The notes: generated from the letters alone by a model not told the origin. DNA of 64,000 bases from Pseudolysobacter antarcticus (GCF_004168365.1 NZ_CP035704.1:3410001-3474000); one strand, 5' to 3'. Shown: positions 1 to 13,243, numbered from the stretch's first letter. A program made the numbers and translations.

Positions 1-1
1 A

Positions 2-979
2 AAACGTTATGACATTTCGTATTTCAATCCGTACCTGACCGATGACGGCATCAGCATCGGTTATGACATCAGCTTGCGCAAACTCGATCAGAGTGAAGCC
101 AACATCGCTGAATATCTCAGCGATACGGCTTCGTTCAGCACATATCTGGGTATCCCGATCAGCGAGTCGGACACGGTCAACGTCAAGCTCGGCGTTGACA
201 AGACCCGCATCAATACCTTCGAGGGCGCAACTCCAGACGAGATCATCAATTACATCACGCTGGTCAACAAGGGCATTCCGACACCGCTGAAAACCTTCCA
301 TCAGTGGAACACTGAAATTTCCTGGGCCCACGATACCCGCAACAAGTTCTTCAACCCGACCCACGGTGCACTCCTGCAGCTCTCTGCCGAAGTCACGCTG
401 CCGGGTTCGACGCTGAGCTATTACAAGCTCGTGGGCAAATATACCCAGTATTTCCCGATTACCGACAAGCTTACTTTCCAGGGATCAGCGACGATCGGTT
501 ATGGCGATGGCTACGGTAGCGACAAGCACAATTTCGGCCTGCCGTTCTACGAGAACTTCTACGCTGGCGGTGTGGCTGACGTGCGTGGCTTCAAGGACAA
601 TACCCTCGGCCCTTCAGCCTCGCCATTCGATCTCATTCCGCAGTATTCCGGTTATCAGCAACCGTTGGGGGGCGCGTTCAAAACCGTCGCCACAGCGGAA
701 GTCATCTTCCCGACGCCATTCGTCAAGGACGACAATACCACCACGCGTTTGTCCGCGTTCTTCGATGTCGGTAACGTCTTCAACAGCAATATTGCGCAAA
801 ATGGCGTTCTGCGTACAACGAACAATTTTTCGTTCAGCGACTTGCGCGCATCGGCTGGGCTTTCATTCCACTGGCAGGCACCGGTGGGGCCGATCGTGAT
901 CAACCTGGCGCGTCCGATCCGCAAGAAACCCGGCGATCAGACCGAAACACTGCAGTTCACCTTCGGCGCACAAAACTGA
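2..979 (+). CDS. bamA: Outer membrane protein assembly factor BamA, C-terminal part
   Basis: This is the 3' end of bamA; the reading frame is already open at base 2, so the start lies upstream of the window. BamA is the outer-membrane component of the BAM complex that folds and inserts beta-barrel proteins. The visible 325 residues correspond to the barrel. They alternate aromatic and polar residues as strands do, and contain the conserved GGVADVRGF segment (near 564-590), which matches the VRGF motif of the L6 loop reaching into the barrel. The C-terminal strand ends LQFTFGAQN. The downstream genes skp and lpxD are the usual partners. The POTRA domains are outside the window. Confidence 0.95.
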   Translation, partial: KRYDISYFNPYLTDDGISIGYDISLRKLDQSEANIAEYLSDTASFSTYLGIPISESDTVNVKLGVDKTRINTFEGATPDEIINYITLVNKGIPTPLKTFHQWNTEISWAHDTRNKFFNPTHGALLQLSAEVTLPGSTLSYYKLVGKYTQYFPITDKLTFQGSATIGYGDGYGSDKHNFGLPFYENFYAGGVADVRGFKDNTLGPSASPFDLIPQYSGYQQPLGGAFKTVATAEVIFPTPFVKDDNTTTRLSAFFDVGNVFNSNIAQNGVLRTTNNFSFSDLRASAGLSFHWQAPVGPIVINLARPIRKKPGDQTETLQFTFGAQN

Positions 980-1050
980 GCAGCCGAAGGAATGCTCAGG
1001 TATAAAGGACATGATCCCCGAGCCCGGCTTATGGGCTGATCCCGAGGAGA
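977..1050 (+). other. bamA-skp spacer with two small hairpins
   Basis: The 78-bp spacer starts with an inverted repeat TGAGCA (977-982) / TGCTCA (993-998) that includes the bamA stop codon. A second short stem, AGCCC/GGGCT, spans about 1021-1037. Neither is followed by a T-run, so they look like mRNA-stabilising or attenuating structures rather than terminators. A strong ribosome-binding sequence, GAGGAGA, ends at 1050, seven bases before the skp start. Confidence 0.35.
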
Positions 1051-1057
1051 ACCGAGG

Positions 1058-1609
1058 GTGATACGCAGCGCTCGCAGACCGCATTTTTTTTGTGCCCTGC
1101 TCAGTCTACTGGCGCTGCTGCCAGCGCTCGTGTTCGCCCAGAGTGCAGCGCCCAAGCTCGGTTACGTGGATGTCAAACGGCTGCTCGACAATGCGCCGCA
1201 GATGGCCGAAAGCCGCAGCAAACTGGAACGCGAATTCGCTGCGCGTGACGTGGCGCTGAAAGCCGATGAAACCAAGCTTGCGAGTTTGCGGCAACGTCAG
1301 GAAGCCGCGGCCGCAGGCGACGTCGATGCCATAAAGCGCGAAGTGGACGCGCTCGAACGCAACATCAAACGCACGCGCGAAGATTTGCGCGGGGAACTCA
1401 ATAGCCGCGCCGGTGCCGAACGTGATCGGGTCTGGCAGAAAATCAACAACAGCGTCATCGAATACGCACGCGAACAGGGTTACGACTTGATCTTGCCGAG
1501 TCCCGTTATCTACGCCAGCAGCCGCATCGACATCACCGAACAGGTGCTGGAGCGCCTCAAGCGCGAAGCCCAGAGCGATGCCAATCGCGCCAAGTCGAAT
1601 CCGCCATGA
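1058..1609 (+). CDS. skp: Periplasmic chaperone Skp (OmpH family)
   Basis: Skp holds unfolded outer-membrane proteins in the periplasm and delivers them to BamA. The GTG start at 1058 is chosen because GAGGAGA lies seven bases upstream and the product then begins with a classic signal peptide: a basic N-terminus, a Leu/Ala-rich core and cleavage after about VFAQ. The mature part begins with the family hallmark KLGYVDVKRLLDNAPQ, followed by a long charged, Lys/Glu/Arg-rich helical stretch that would form the tentacle coiled coil. It ends with DLILPSPVIYASSRIDITEQVLERL, typical of OmpH proteins. Its 183 codons are slightly longer than the E. coli protein. Its stop overlaps the lpxD start (ATGA), indicating translational coupling. 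Confidence 0.93.
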   Translation: MIRSARRPHFFCALLSLLALLPALVFAQSAAPKLGYVDVKRLLDNAPQMAESRSKLEREFAARDVALKADETKLASLRQRQEAAAAGDVDAIKREVDALERNIKRTREDLRGELNSRAGAERDRVWQKINNSVIEYAREQGYDLILPSPVIYASSRIDITEQVLERLKREAQSDANRAKSNPP

Positions 1610-2679
1610 GTGCCACACCTATGACCGCGGCGGGATTGCGCGCGCCGGCTTCCGCCGTATCCGGCGCGGCGTACACGCTGAAAGAACTGGCTGCGCGTTT
1701 TGATCTGAACGTGCACGGCGATGGCAACTTCATAATCCACGGCGTGGCCAGCCTCGCTGAAGCGGGGCCGCAACAGCTCGGATTTCTCGCTAACCCACGT
1801 TATCGCAACCAGCTCGCCGCTACGCGCGCCGGTGCGGTCGTGCTGCGCGCCGACGATGCCGCGCTGTGCACGATGCCCGCATTGATCGCGCGTGATCCCT
1901 ACGTCGCTTTCGCCAAAATCGCAGCGCTATTTGAACCCAAACCCGCCGCCACGCCCGGTGTACATGCTAGCGCGGTCGTCGAAGCCGGCGCGCAAATCTC
2001 TGCGAGCGCGAGCATCGGTGCGTTATGCGTGATCGCCGCCGACGCCGTTATCGACGCCGGCGCCATCCTCGGACCCGGCTGCATTATCGGGCCGCGCTGC
2101 CGCGTCGGCGCTGCAACGCGGCTGGTCGCGCGTATCACCCTGGTCGCCGACGTGGTACTCGGCCAGCGCGTGCTGATTCATCCCGGCGCGGTGCTCGGTG
2201 CGGATGGTTTTGGCATCGCGTTTGATCGCGATCACTGGATCAAGGTGCCGCAACTCGGCGGCGTGCGCATCGGCGACGATTGCGAAATCGGCGCGAACAC
2301 CACGATCGACCGCGGCGCACTCGGCGACACCGTGCTCGAAGAAGACGTCAGGCTCGACAACCAGATCCAGATTGCGCACAACGTCGTGATCGGCGCGCAC
2401 ACCGCGATGGCCGGTTGTGCCGCGGTGGCCGGCAGCGCCAGGATCGGTCGCTACTGCCTGATCGGCGGCGGCGCGGGCATTCTCGGCCACCTCGAACTGG
2501 CGGATCGCATCACCGTGACCGCACGCACGCTGGTCACTCATTCACTCACCACCGCCGGCGAATATTCATCTGGCACACCCGTTCAGGAAAATCGTGCGTG
2601 GCGTCGCAATGCGGCTCGCTACAAACATCTGGACGATCTTGCCCGCCGCCTTCAAGTTCTCGAAAAGGAAAAAAAATAA
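1606..2679 (+). CDS. lpxD: UDP-3-O-acylglucosamine N-acyltransferase LpxD
   Basis: LpxD catalyses the third step of lipid A synthesis, adding a 3-hydroxyacyl chain from acyl-ACP to the 2-amino group of UDP-3-O-acylglucosamine in the cytoplasm. The N-terminal domain (about residues 22-110) carries the LxELAxRF...VxGVASLAEAGPxxLxFLANPRY pattern. It is followed by a left-handed beta-helix of hexapeptide repeats (about 120-310). The catalytic histidine is His258 in IAHNVVIG. The last 40 residues are helical and basic, as expected for the C-terminal acceptor helices. The start overlaps skp by four bases and the stop overlaps the fabZ start by one base (TAATG). Confidence 0.96.
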   Translation: MSATPMTAAGLRAPASAVSGAAYTLKELAARFDLNVHGDGNFIIHGVASLAEAGPQQLGFLANPRYRNQLAATRAGAVVLRADDAALCTMPALIARDPYVAFAKIAALFEPKPAATPGVHASAVVEAGAQISASASIGALCVIAADAVIDAGAILGPGCIIGPRCRVGAATRLVARITLVADVVLGQRVLIHPGAVLGADGFGIAFDRDHWIKVPQLGGVRIGDDCEIGANTTIDRGALGDTVLEEDVRLDNQIQIAHNVVIGAHTAMAGCAAVAGSARIGRYCLIGGGAGILGHLELADRITVTARTLVTHSLTTAGEYSSGTPVQENRAWRRNAARYKHLDDLARRLQVLEKEKK

Positions 2680-3158
2680 TGACGGACGCTCCCAAACCCG
2701 GCGCCCCTACCCTGCCCATCGACGCGAGCGGCATCGCCGCGTTGCTGCCGCATCGTTATCCGTTTTTGTTGGTCGATCGCGTCACCGCATTCGAAGCGCA
2801 CAAGAGCCTGCGCGCGTACAAGAACGTGACCATCAACGAGCCTTTTTTCCAAGGCCATTTCCCCGGCCATCCGGTCATGCCCGGCGTGTTGATCGTCGAG
2901 GCGCTAGCGCAGGCCTCGGGTCTGCTCGTGATGCTTTCGCGCGATCCCGACACCTGCAAGAAATCGCTGTTCTATCTGGTCAAAGTCGACAACGCGCGTT
3001 TCTCGCAAATCGTCACCGCCGGTGATCAAGTCGTGCTCGACGTGGAACTCAAGCGCACCTTGCGCAGCATGTGCCTATTCCACTGCCGTGCGTCGGTCGA
3101 CGGCAAGCAGGTCGCCGAGGCGGAAATGCTGTGCGCGGAGCGTCCGGTTGATGCCTGA
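2679..3158 (+). CDS. fabZ: 3-hydroxyacyl-ACP dehydratase FabZ
   Basis: FabZ dehydrates 3-hydroxyacyl-ACP in fatty acid elongation and competes with LpxA and LpxD for the same substrate, which explains its place among the lpx genes. The product is 159 residues. It has the family-defining [14 protein letters not shown] and the active-site segment [20 protein letters not shown], with catalytic His60 and Glu74. I chose ATG 2679, which shares a base with the lpxD stop and follows the purine-rich AAAAGGAA at the end of lpxD, over the upstream in-frame extension that runs through lpxD. Confidence 0.96.
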   Translation: MTDAPKPGAPTLPIDASGIAALLPHRYPFLLVDRVTAFEAHKSLRAYKNVTINEPFFQGHFPGHPVMPGVLIVEALAQASGLLVMLSRDPDTCKKSLFYLVKVDNARFSQIVTAGDQVVLDVELKRTLRSMCLFHCRASVDGKQVAEAEMLCAERPVDA

Positions 3159-3969
3159 TTCCCACGTGCCCGATTCTCCGTTGCCCGAGGCCACCGCCGC
3201 CATGATTCATCCCAGCGCGCAAATTGATCGCAGTGCAAAAATCGCCGCCGATGTCCGCATCGGCGCGTACAGTGTCATCGGCGCGGATGTGGAAATCGGC
3301 GCGGGAACGGAGATCGGTCCGCATGTGGTGATCGAAGGGCCGACGCGTATCGGCAGCAACAATCGCGTCTGGCAATTCGCCTCGATCGGTGCCGCCGCAC
3401 AGGACAAGAAATTCGCTGGCGAACGCAGCGAGTTGATCATCGGTGACGGCAATGTGTTTCGCGAATTCTGTACCATCCATCGCGGCACCGGCGAAGGCGG
3501 TGTCACACGCATCGGAAACGACAACTGGATCATGGCGTATGTGCATATTGCGCACGATTGCATCGTCGGCAATCACACCATCTTCAGCAACAACGCGACG
3601 CTGGCCGGGCATGTCGAAGTCGCCGACTGGGTAATCCTCAGTGGCTTTTGCGGCGTGCACCAATTCTGCAAGATCGGTGCGCACGCGTTCGCAGCGATGT
3701 ATTCCGCGATCAATCGCGACGTGCCGCCGTATGTGCTTGTAGCCGGCCAGTTTGCCGAACCGCGTGGTATCAACAACGAGGGTTTGAAACGCCGCGGTTT
3801 CGATGCCGAGCGCATTCTCGCGATCAAGCGCGCGTACAAGATCCTCTACAAATCCGGCCTGCCATTGCTTGAGGCGCGCGAAAAACTGCAGCTCGCCGCG
3901 GTCGGGGCGCCGGACATTCAGGTGCTCGTGGATTTTCTCGGCACTAGCCAGCGCTCGATCGCGCGTTGA
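3151..3969 (+). CDS. lpxA: Acyl-ACP--UDP-N-acetylglucosamine O-acyltransferase LpxA
   Basis: LpxA performs the first step of lipid A synthesis, transferring a 3-hydroxyacyl group to the 3-OH of UDP-GlcNAc. The body is a hexapeptide-repeat left-handed beta-helix: repeated [14 protein letters not shown]-type coils, then [24 protein letters not shown] and the catalytic histidine in HIAHDC. The C-terminal helical domain begins at [13 protein letters not shown]. From ATG 3151 the product is 272 residues; this start has GGAG about ten bases upstream and overlaps the fabZ stop by eight bases. An internal ATG at 3202 gives 255 residues and begins nearer the usual family N-terminus, so the start is uncertain. 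lpxB follows after 16 bp. Confidence 0.94.
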   Translation: MPDSHVPDSPLPEATAAMIHPSAQIDRSAKIAADVRIGAYSVIGADVEIGAGTEIGPHVVIEGPTRIGSNNRVWQFASIGAAAQDKKFAGERSELIIGDGNVFREFCTIHRGTGEGGVTRIGNDNWIMAYVHIAHDCIVGNHTIFSNNATLAGHVEVADWVILSGFCGVHQFCKIGAHAFAAMYSAINRDVPPYVLVAGQFAEPRGINNEGLKRRGFDAERILAIKRAYKILYKSGLPLLEAREKLQLAAVGAPDIQVLVDFLGTSQRSIAR

Positions 3970-3985
3970 TCTTGCATCAGCCGCA

Positions 3986-5218
3986 ATGATCGCAGCATCG
4001 ACCTCGAATGCCTTAATCTCGAATCGCCCGCGCTGTTTCGCACTGGTCGCGGGAGAAGCGTCCGGTGATCTTCTCGGTGCGGGCCTGATCTGTGCGTTGC
4101 GTCAGCGCCATCCCGATGCGCGTTTCGTCGGCATCGGTGGTCCGCTAATGATCGCCGCCGGAATGGAAAGCTGGCATGCGCTGGAAAAGCTCAGCGTGAT
4201 GGGTTACGTCGAAGTGCTCAGACATCTACCCAAGCTTCTTGCGATTCGGCGCGATATCAAACGCCGTGTGCTGGCGTTGCGACCGGATTGCTTTGTCGGC
4301 ATCGATGCGCCGGATTTCAATCTGGGCTTGGAACGCACGTTCAAGCAGGCCGGCATTCGCACTGTGCACTACGTCAGCCCCTCGATCTGGTGGCGGGAAA
4401 AACGCGCCCAGAAGATGGGTCGCCACGCCGATCTGGTGTTGTGCCTGTTTCCAATGGAGCCGCCGATTTATGCACGGCACGGCGTCAATGCGCGTTTTGT
4501 CGGCCATCCGCTGGCAGATCAATTTGCGCTCGAACCCGATCGTGCTGCCGCGCGGACCACGCTGAATTTGCCTGCCGATGTTCCGGTACTCGCGTTGTTG
4601 CCCGGCAGTCGGCTTGGCGAAATCCAACGCCTCGGCCCCGAGTTCATAGCCGCCGCACGCTTATGTCAGAAACAATTGCCGGCGTTGCAGGTGATCGCGC
4701 CGATGGCCAATGCCGCGTGCCGCGAATTGTTTGCAAATCTGCTGGCCCAAGACCACGCCGAAGTCAGCATCGCAATCGATTCCGCGGCCGAAAATTCTCC
4801 TGCGCCGATCAGATTGCTGGATGGCCACGCGCACGCAGCGATGATCGCCGCCGATGCCGTGCTGCTCGCCTCGGGCACCGCCGCGCTCGAAGCGATGCTG
4901 GCGAAACGGCCGATGGTGGTCGGCTACCGTCTCGCATCACTCACGTATCGCATCGTGACCACGCTCGGCCTGCTCAAGACCCAGCATTATGCGCTACCGA
5001 ATATTCTCGCCGGTGGTGCGCTGGTGCCCGAACTGATGCAAGAACAATGCACCGCGCAAAATCTCGCCGACGCGCTGTTGCCGGCGCTGCATGTGCGCAA
5101 CACACCGACTGCGCTGATTGCGGAATTCACGCGCCTGCATCGCGAATTGCAGCTCGATGCCGATCAAACTGCCGCTGCCGCGATCGACGAATTGCTGCAA
5201 ACACCGACGCAGCACTGA
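3986..5218 (+). CDS. lpxB: Lipid-A-disaccharide synthase LpxB
   Basis: LpxB condenses UDP-2,3-diacylglucosamine with lipid X to form the lipid A disaccharide at the inner face of the cytoplasmic membrane. The 410-residue product has the GT19 signature near the N-terminus, FALVAGEASGDLLGAGLI, then FVGIGGPLM, CFVGIDAPDFNLG, HYVSPSIWWR, FVGHPLADQ, LLPGSRLGEI and the C-terminal ASGTAALEAML nucleotide-binding segment. The frame is open far upstream into lpxA. ATG 3986 was chosen because it directly precedes the first conserved block and lies 16 bp after the lpxA stop. Confidence 0.95.
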   Translation: MIAASTSNALISNRPRCFALVAGEASGDLLGAGLICALRQRHPDARFVGIGGPLMIAAGMESWHALEKLSVMGYVEVLRHLPKLLAIRRDIKRRVLALRPDCFVGIDAPDFNLGLERTFKQAGIRTVHYVSPSIWWREKRAQKMGRHADLVLCLFPMEPPIYARHGVNARFVGHPLADQFALEPDRAAARTTLNLPADVPVLALLPGSRLGEIQRLGPEFIAAARLCQKQLPALQVIAPMANAACRELFANLLAQDHAEVSIAIDSAAENSPAPIRLLDGHAHAAMIAADAVLLASGTAALEAMLAKRPMVVGYRLASLTYRIVTTLGLLKTQHYALPNILAGGALVPELMQEQCTAQNLADALLPALHVRNTPTALIAEFTRLHRELQLDADQTAAAAIDELLQTPTQH

Positions 5219-5321
5219 GCTTTTTTGCGCGGCCCTACACCGCAACCGATCAACTATTGACGCATCGCACGTTGACCTTGCGCCCGCCACACCGCAACAT
5301 GCACAAAATTTTTTCAGGCGC

Positions 5322-7070
5322 ATGACAGCAATGTCGCAAGCGCAACTGCTCCCGCGCAAAACAAAAATCCTGTTCTGGCTAGGTTTGCTCGCTTTCGTGG
5401 CGCTGCTGCTGGCCGGACCGTGGCGTGAAGCGACCGCACCCGAGCGGCATTTCTCATCGGCGTGGTTGCTCAGCACCCTGGTGTTCGTCACGCTGTTGAC
5501 GCGCCGTATCGGTTTTGCGCTGGCGATCACCAGTCTGATTTTCGGCGGCCTGCTGATCGCGAGTGTAGTCAAGTTTGCGTATCTGACCACACCGCTGCTG
5601 GCGCCGGATCTCGTGTATTTCGTCAACCGCGACCTGATCGAAGTGCTGTTGCGTTATCCGGCCCTGCTCGCGCTTTTTGTTGGCGGTTTCATTCTGATTC
5701 CGGCGCTGCTGATCCTCGCCTGGCGCATCGATCGGCCGATTTTTCTGCAACGCTTCAGTCGCCGCACGCGCTCGCTGATCCGCGCCTGCGGCAGCATTCT
5801 CGGATTGCTGCTAATCCTCATCTGCGCATCACCCGACGGCCCTTTTGCCGATATTTACGGCAAGGGCATGTGGCAGACGATGAACGACAAAAGTTATCTG
5901 ACCGATTTTTTCATTTCGTTCAACCAGACCAAGATCCAGATACCGATCAGCCCGGTTGGCGTCGATCGCAGCATCGTCTGGAACGATCCGCCCAAACCCG
6001 CCGAAACGCATCCTGCCGATGCAGTCAGTGCAATACCGCACTACCCCGACATCGTCACGATTCTCGAAGAAAGCACGTTCGATCCGCGCATGCTGCAGGT
6101 CTGCGGCATGCCGCTGTGCAAGTTCAAGATGTTCGTGCCGGATGCGCGCACGCGCGCCAGCGGCTCACTCGTGGTGCATACCTGGGGCGGTGGCACCTGG
6201 ACCAGCGAATTCGCCGCGCTCACCGGTTTGTCGCATACCAGTTTTGGCAACGCCGGATTGTATGCGCCGTACAATCTCGCGCCGCGCGTCACCTACACCT
6301 TGCCGCGCGCGCTCAAGGCCGCCGGCTACAAGACGATTGCGGTGTATCCGATGTCCGGCGATTTCATCAACGCGCGTAATGCCTACCGTTATTACGGCTT
6401 CGACGAGTTCATCGAAGGCAGCACCTACGGACTGGCGTGGGAAAGCAGCGACACCGATCTGATGCAGGTATTCGATCAGATTTACACGCGCGAAAAGAAA
6501 GAAGCCGGCAAACAACCGCTGTTCGTTTTCATGCTGACCTTGCGCCAGCATGGCCCGCATATGACGCCGCTGAAATTTCTCAAGCCACCGTACAATGCCC
6601 CGCTGTTTCCGATGCTCGACAAGTGGCTGAATCTGAATCTCGGCAATTATCTGTCACGACTGGAAAGCTCGGATTCGGCGCTGGCGCAGCAGGAAAAATT
6701 TCTGCTCGACAGCGATCGCCAGACCGTGTTGCTGCACTTCGGCGATCATCAACCGTCGTTCGATGGCGCGATCAACGCGATCAAGAAACTCAACGCGCCA
6801 AAAGGCGCGAGCGATCCGATGTTCGTGACGTATTACATGCTCAAGTCGAATTTTGCGCCGAAGCAAAAATACAATTATCCCGTGCTCGACCTGAGTTTTC
6901 TGGCCGGCCTAGTACTCGATGTCGCAGGCGTGCCGAAGGACGAATTCTTCGAAGCAAACACGCGTTTGCGCGAGCGCTGCAAAGGCTTTTATCTGGATTG
7001 CGCGGACAAACGCATGCTCGACTCCTACACCGATTTCATCTTCCACACACTGCAAGCCCTGCATGACTGA
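5322..7070 (+). CDS. Membrane-anchored sulfatase/LTA-synthase-like transferase, paralog 1
   Basis: This 582-residue protein has an N-terminal set of about four to five hydrophobic segments (residues 15-185) followed by a periplasmic alkaline-phosphatase-fold domain. By comparison with LtaS and OpgB-type phosphoglycerol or phosphoethanolamine transferases, Glu249/Glu250 in TILEEST is the metal ligand, Thr292 in GGGTWTSEF is the nucleophile, and Asp475-His476 in FGDHQP are metal ligands; the alignment is by eye. It probably transfers a phospho-alcohol head group to an envelope glycan or lipid A, but the substrate is unknown. It follows lpxB by 103 bp and overlaps rnhB by eight bases. ATG 5331 is an alternative start. 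A paralog follows rnhB. Confidence 0.85.
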   Translation: MTAMSQAQLLPRKTKILFWLGLLAFVALLLAGPWREATAPERHFSSAWLLSTLVFVTLLTRRIGFALAITSLIFGGLLIASVVKFAYLTTPLLAPDLVYFVNRDLIEVLLRYPALLALFVGGFILIPALLILAWRIDRPIFLQRFSRRTRSLIRACGSILGLLLILICASPDGPFADIYGKGMWQTMNDKSYLTDFFISFNQTKIQIPISPVGVDRSIVWNDPPKPAETHPADAVSAIPHYPDIVTILEESTFDPRMLQVCGMPLCKFKMFVPDARTRASGSLVVHTWGGGTWTSEFAALTGLSHTSFGNAGLYAPYNLAPRVTYTLPRALKAAGYKTIAVYPMSGDFINARNAYRYYGFDEFIEGSTYGLAWESSDTDLMQVFDQIYTREKKEAGKQPLFVFMLTLRQHGPHMTPLKFLKPPYNAPLFPMLDKWLNLNLGNYLSRLESSDSALAQQEKFLLDSDRQTVLLHFGDHQPSFDGAINAIKKLNAPKGASDPMFVTYYMLKSNFAPKQKYNYPVLDLSFLAGLVLDVAGVPKDEFFEANTRLRERCKGFYLDCADKRMLDSYTDFIFHTLQALHD

Positions 7071-7683
7071 GCGCGCCGCAAGTACGCAAGATTTGCTGCC
7101 GAACGACGCCCTGCAGTGGATCGCCGGTGTCGATGAAGCCGGGCGCGGGCCATTGGTCGGCCCGGTCGTGGTCGCCGCGGTCATTCTCGATCCGCAACGG
7201 CCGATCGATGGTCTCGCCGATTCAAAAAAACTCAGCGCGAAGCGCCGCGATCAACTGGATGTGCTGATCCGCAGTCACGCAATCTGCTTCAGCGTCATCA
7301 TCGTCAGCGCCGCGGAAATCGACGAGTACAATATCCTGCAGGCAAGCTTGCGCGGCATGACGCGCGCCTTGCTCGCGATGTCGCACCTGCCGACGCTGGC
7401 CTTGCTCGACGGCAACCAGATTCCACGCGATTTGACCATTCCCGCACGCGCCATCGTCGGCGGCGATGCACTCGAACCAGCGATCAGCGCCGCCTCGATT
7501 CTGGCCAAGGTGACACGCGATCGGCTGATGGTCGCAATGGATGCGCTGTACCCGGATTACGGATTCGCCAAGCACAAAGGTTATCCCGTGCCCGAACATT
7601 TCGCCGCGCTGCAACGGCTCGGCCCATGCCCCGAGCATCGCCGCAGTTTCGCCCCGGTGCGGCGCGCGCTGGAGCGCTGCTAG
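7063..7683 (+). CDS. rnhB: Ribonuclease HII
   Basis: RNase HII cuts the RNA strand of RNA-DNA hybrids and excises misincorporated ribonucleotides. The 206-residue product shows the family start [23 protein letters not shown], with catalytic Asp24 and Glu25. It continues with [20 protein letters not shown] and the [14 protein letters not shown] block containing further acidic active-site residues, then [11 protein letters not shown]. The start overlaps the end of the preceding transferase gene by eight bases. rnhB between lpxB and dnaE is usual in gammaproteobacteria; here it is separated from each by a transferase gene. Confidence 0.95.
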   Translation: MTERAASTQDLLPNDALQWIAGVDEAGRGPLVGPVVVAAVILDPQRPIDGLADSKKLSAKRRDQLDVLIRSHAICFSVIIVSAAEIDEYNILQASLRGMTRALLAMSHLPTLALLDGNQIPRDLTIPARAIVGGDALEPAISAASILAKVTRDRLMVAMDALYPDYGFAKHKGYPVPEHFAALQRLGPCPEHRRSFAPVRRALERC

Positions 7684-7727
7684 CGCGGCGAAGCTCGCCA
7701 ATGTGGGTGGTCAGTCTCCCGCGCACT

Positions 7728-7754
7728 CTGTAACATGACAGAAATATCTGTAAA
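7728..7754 (+). promoter_or_regulatory. Direct and inverted repeats before the second transferase gene
   Basis: The 98-bp spacer after rnhB contains the direct repeats CTGTAAC (7728-7734) and CTGTAAA (7748-7754), starting 20 bp apart. Within this, ACAGA (7738-7742) and TCTGT (7747-7751) form an inverted repeat with a 4-bp gap. This suggests a regulator site close to the next gene, whose ribosome-binding sequence AAAGGA lies about 7767-7772. No regulator can be named with confidence. Confidence 0.3.
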
Positions 7755-7781
7755 GAATCTGCCGTAAAAGGACGACTCGGG

Positions 7782-9491
7782 ATGCAGCGCGGAAAACCTG
7801 TCGGCCGCCTGCAAGGCAGCCTTATCGTAATCGCCAGCGCGATTTTTTTCGCCGCCATCTGGTCATGCAGCCTCGGCGAGCAATTGCCGAGCGAGGCTTG
7901 TTTTTGCGGATGTGTCACGGGCCTGGTTGCGATTGTATTCGTCGCTATTACGCGGCGGATCGGCTTTTCGCTACTGCTCAGCGCGGCGCTGATGTTCGCG
8001 CTGCTCGCGATCAGTGCCGCCAAGACGCAATATCTCGGAACCTCGTTGTTCGTTCCGGATCTGCAATATTTCAGCAATAGCGAAACGCTCGCAGTCATCG
8101 CCCAATATCCCGAGATCTGGCATTACGCATTGACCGGCGGGCTCATCGCGGTTTTTTTGCTGCTGGCGATGTGGTGTTTCGAACGTCCGCTCGGCCTACA
8201 TTCCGCCTGGCACAAACGTTGGGTGGCGCAGATTTTTGCATTCGTGCTGACGGTTGGTGGATTGTTTGCCGTATTCGCGCCGGGTGGCCCGTTCAAAATA
8301 CTGATGGTCAATAATCCGTGGGGCCTCATGGTTGCCGCGAGCCCGACTACCAGTTTCCTGTTATCGATCCACCATATGCGCGTGATCGTGCCGCAGCCCG
8401 ATCCGGCTGCCGCTGATCGCTACGAATGGGCGCCGGTCCAGCCGGTCATTGCGGCGAAAAAACCAGCCCCGGATATCGTCGTCGTGCTCGAAGAGAGCAC
8501 GTTCGATCCGCACACACTGAGCTTGTGCACGATCCCGCAATGCGACGCGCAGATGTTTCGCGACGACGCCCAAACCAACGCGCACGGTGCGTTGCGTGTG
8601 CATGCCTGGGGCGGTGGCACATGGACCAGCGAATTCGCTTTCCTCACCAGCCTGCCGACGCCGATGTTCGGTCCCGGCGGTATTTATGCGCCGTACAACC
8701 TCGCGCCGCGCATCAGCTACAGCTTGCCGCGTTTGCTCAAGACGCAAGGCTATCGCAGCATCGCGATTTATCCGCTGGATGGCAATTTCGTCAACGCTCG
8801 TCACGCTTACAACGCCTACGGTTTCGACGAATTTTACGACAACAATATTTTTCATTTCGCGTGGGTCAGCACCGACCTGGATCTTGAGCACGAGTTTGAA
8901 AAAATCTATCGCGACGAACGCGCAAAAACCGATCAACCGCTATTTTTCATGATCCTGACCATGCGCCAGCACGGCCCGCACAACGATGCGCTGGAGAAAC
9001 TCGCCGCACCGTTCAACCAACCGCTATTCGCGTCGCTCGATGAAACACGCAATCGCAACATGAGCAATTATCTCGCCCGCCTGCACGGCTCGGACGAAGC
9101 ACTGGCTGCAATGCAGAAGACCCTGTTCAGCGGATCGCGCCCGGCCGTGCTGGTACATTTCGGCGACCATCAACCGTCCTTCGATGGCTTGATGCTGAAG
9201 ATCGAACGCACTGCCGCCGCAAAAGCGCTTGGCGATCCGTATACGGTCACCTATTACAAAATCGACGGCAGCAGCGCCGACTCGCCGCGCTTTTCCTATC
9301 CCACCCTTGATCTCGGTTTTCTTGCGGGATTGATCATCGATGTCGCGGGTCTGCCCGAGGGCGCATTTTTCCAGGCGAATGCACTCATGCGCGAGCGCTG
9401 CGGCGGGCGCTACCTCGACTGCAAGGACAAAGAACTGCTCGAATCCTACCAAAGCCACCTGTTCAACCGGCTGCATGTAATCGGGCGCTGA
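7782..9491 (+). CDS. Membrane-anchored sulfatase/LTA-synthase-like transferase, paralog 2
   Basis: This 569-residue paralog of the gene at 5322 has the same layout: hydrophobic segments over about residues 1-180, then an alkaline-phosphatase-fold catalytic domain. The same residues are present: Glu237/Glu238 in VLEEST, presumed nucleophile Thr280 in GGGTWTSEF, and Asp462-His463 in [10 protein letters not shown]. Long blocks match paralog 1, including [23 protein letters not shown] and MRQHGPHND, so both appear catalytically intact. The N-terminal membrane part is much more diverged than the catalytic part. It probably modifies an envelope polymer or lipid with a phospho-alcohol group; the substrate is unknown. 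It has its own spacer and perhaps its own promoter. Confidence 0.84.
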   Translation: MQRGKPVGRLQGSLIVIASAIFFAAIWSCSLGEQLPSEACFCGCVTGLVAIVFVAITRRIGFSLLLSAALMFALLAISAAKTQYLGTSLFVPDLQYFSNSETLAVIAQYPEIWHYALTGGLIAVFLLLAMWCFERPLGLHSAWHKRWVAQIFAFVLTVGGLFAVFAPGGPFKILMVNNPWGLMVAASPTTSFLLSIHHMRVIVPQPDPAAADRYEWAPVQPVIAAKKPAPDIVVVLEESTFDPHTLSLCTIPQCDAQMFRDDAQTNAHGALRVHAWGGGTWTSEFAFLTSLPTPMFGPGGIYAPYNLAPRISYSLPRLLKTQGYRSIAIYPLDGNFVNARHAYNAYGFDEFYDNNIFHFAWVSTDLDLEHEFEKIYRDERAKTDQPLFFMILTMRQHGPHNDALEKLAAPFNQPLFASLDETRNRNMSNYLARLHGSDEALAAMQKTLFSGSRPAVLVHFGDHQPSFDGLMLKIERTAAAKALGDPYTVTYYKIDGSSADSPRFSYPTLDLGFLAGLIIDVAGLPEGAFFQANALMRERCGGRYLDCKDKELLESYQSHLFNRLHVIGR

Positions 9492-9592
9492 GTGGCGCGC
9501 GTTCCGGCGGGCGAATTCCATAGCGATAAACAGCGTGCTTGCCGCCCATGAAAGCGACCGCTACCCTTGCTGACCAGCTAGCGCCGCCGATC

Positions 9593-13123
<3,531 letters not shown>

Positions 13124-13243
13124 GGTAGTTGGTCAATGACGGCAACTACGTTTCGACGGCGCGCAAAGCGCACGTATGGAGCCGATGCCCCGCAAACCGC
13201 TATACTTGGCATTCTTGCGCCCAGCGCTAACGAACAGCAGCGA

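Noticed and set aside
3022-3150. N-terminal extension of lpxA into fabZ
   Set aside because: The upstream part of this frame is a shadow of fabZ and has no LpxA-like residues.
7728-7754. A Pho-box assignment
   Set aside because: The CTGTAA half-sites are 20 bp apart instead of the 11-bp repeat of PhoB sites, and no second support was found.
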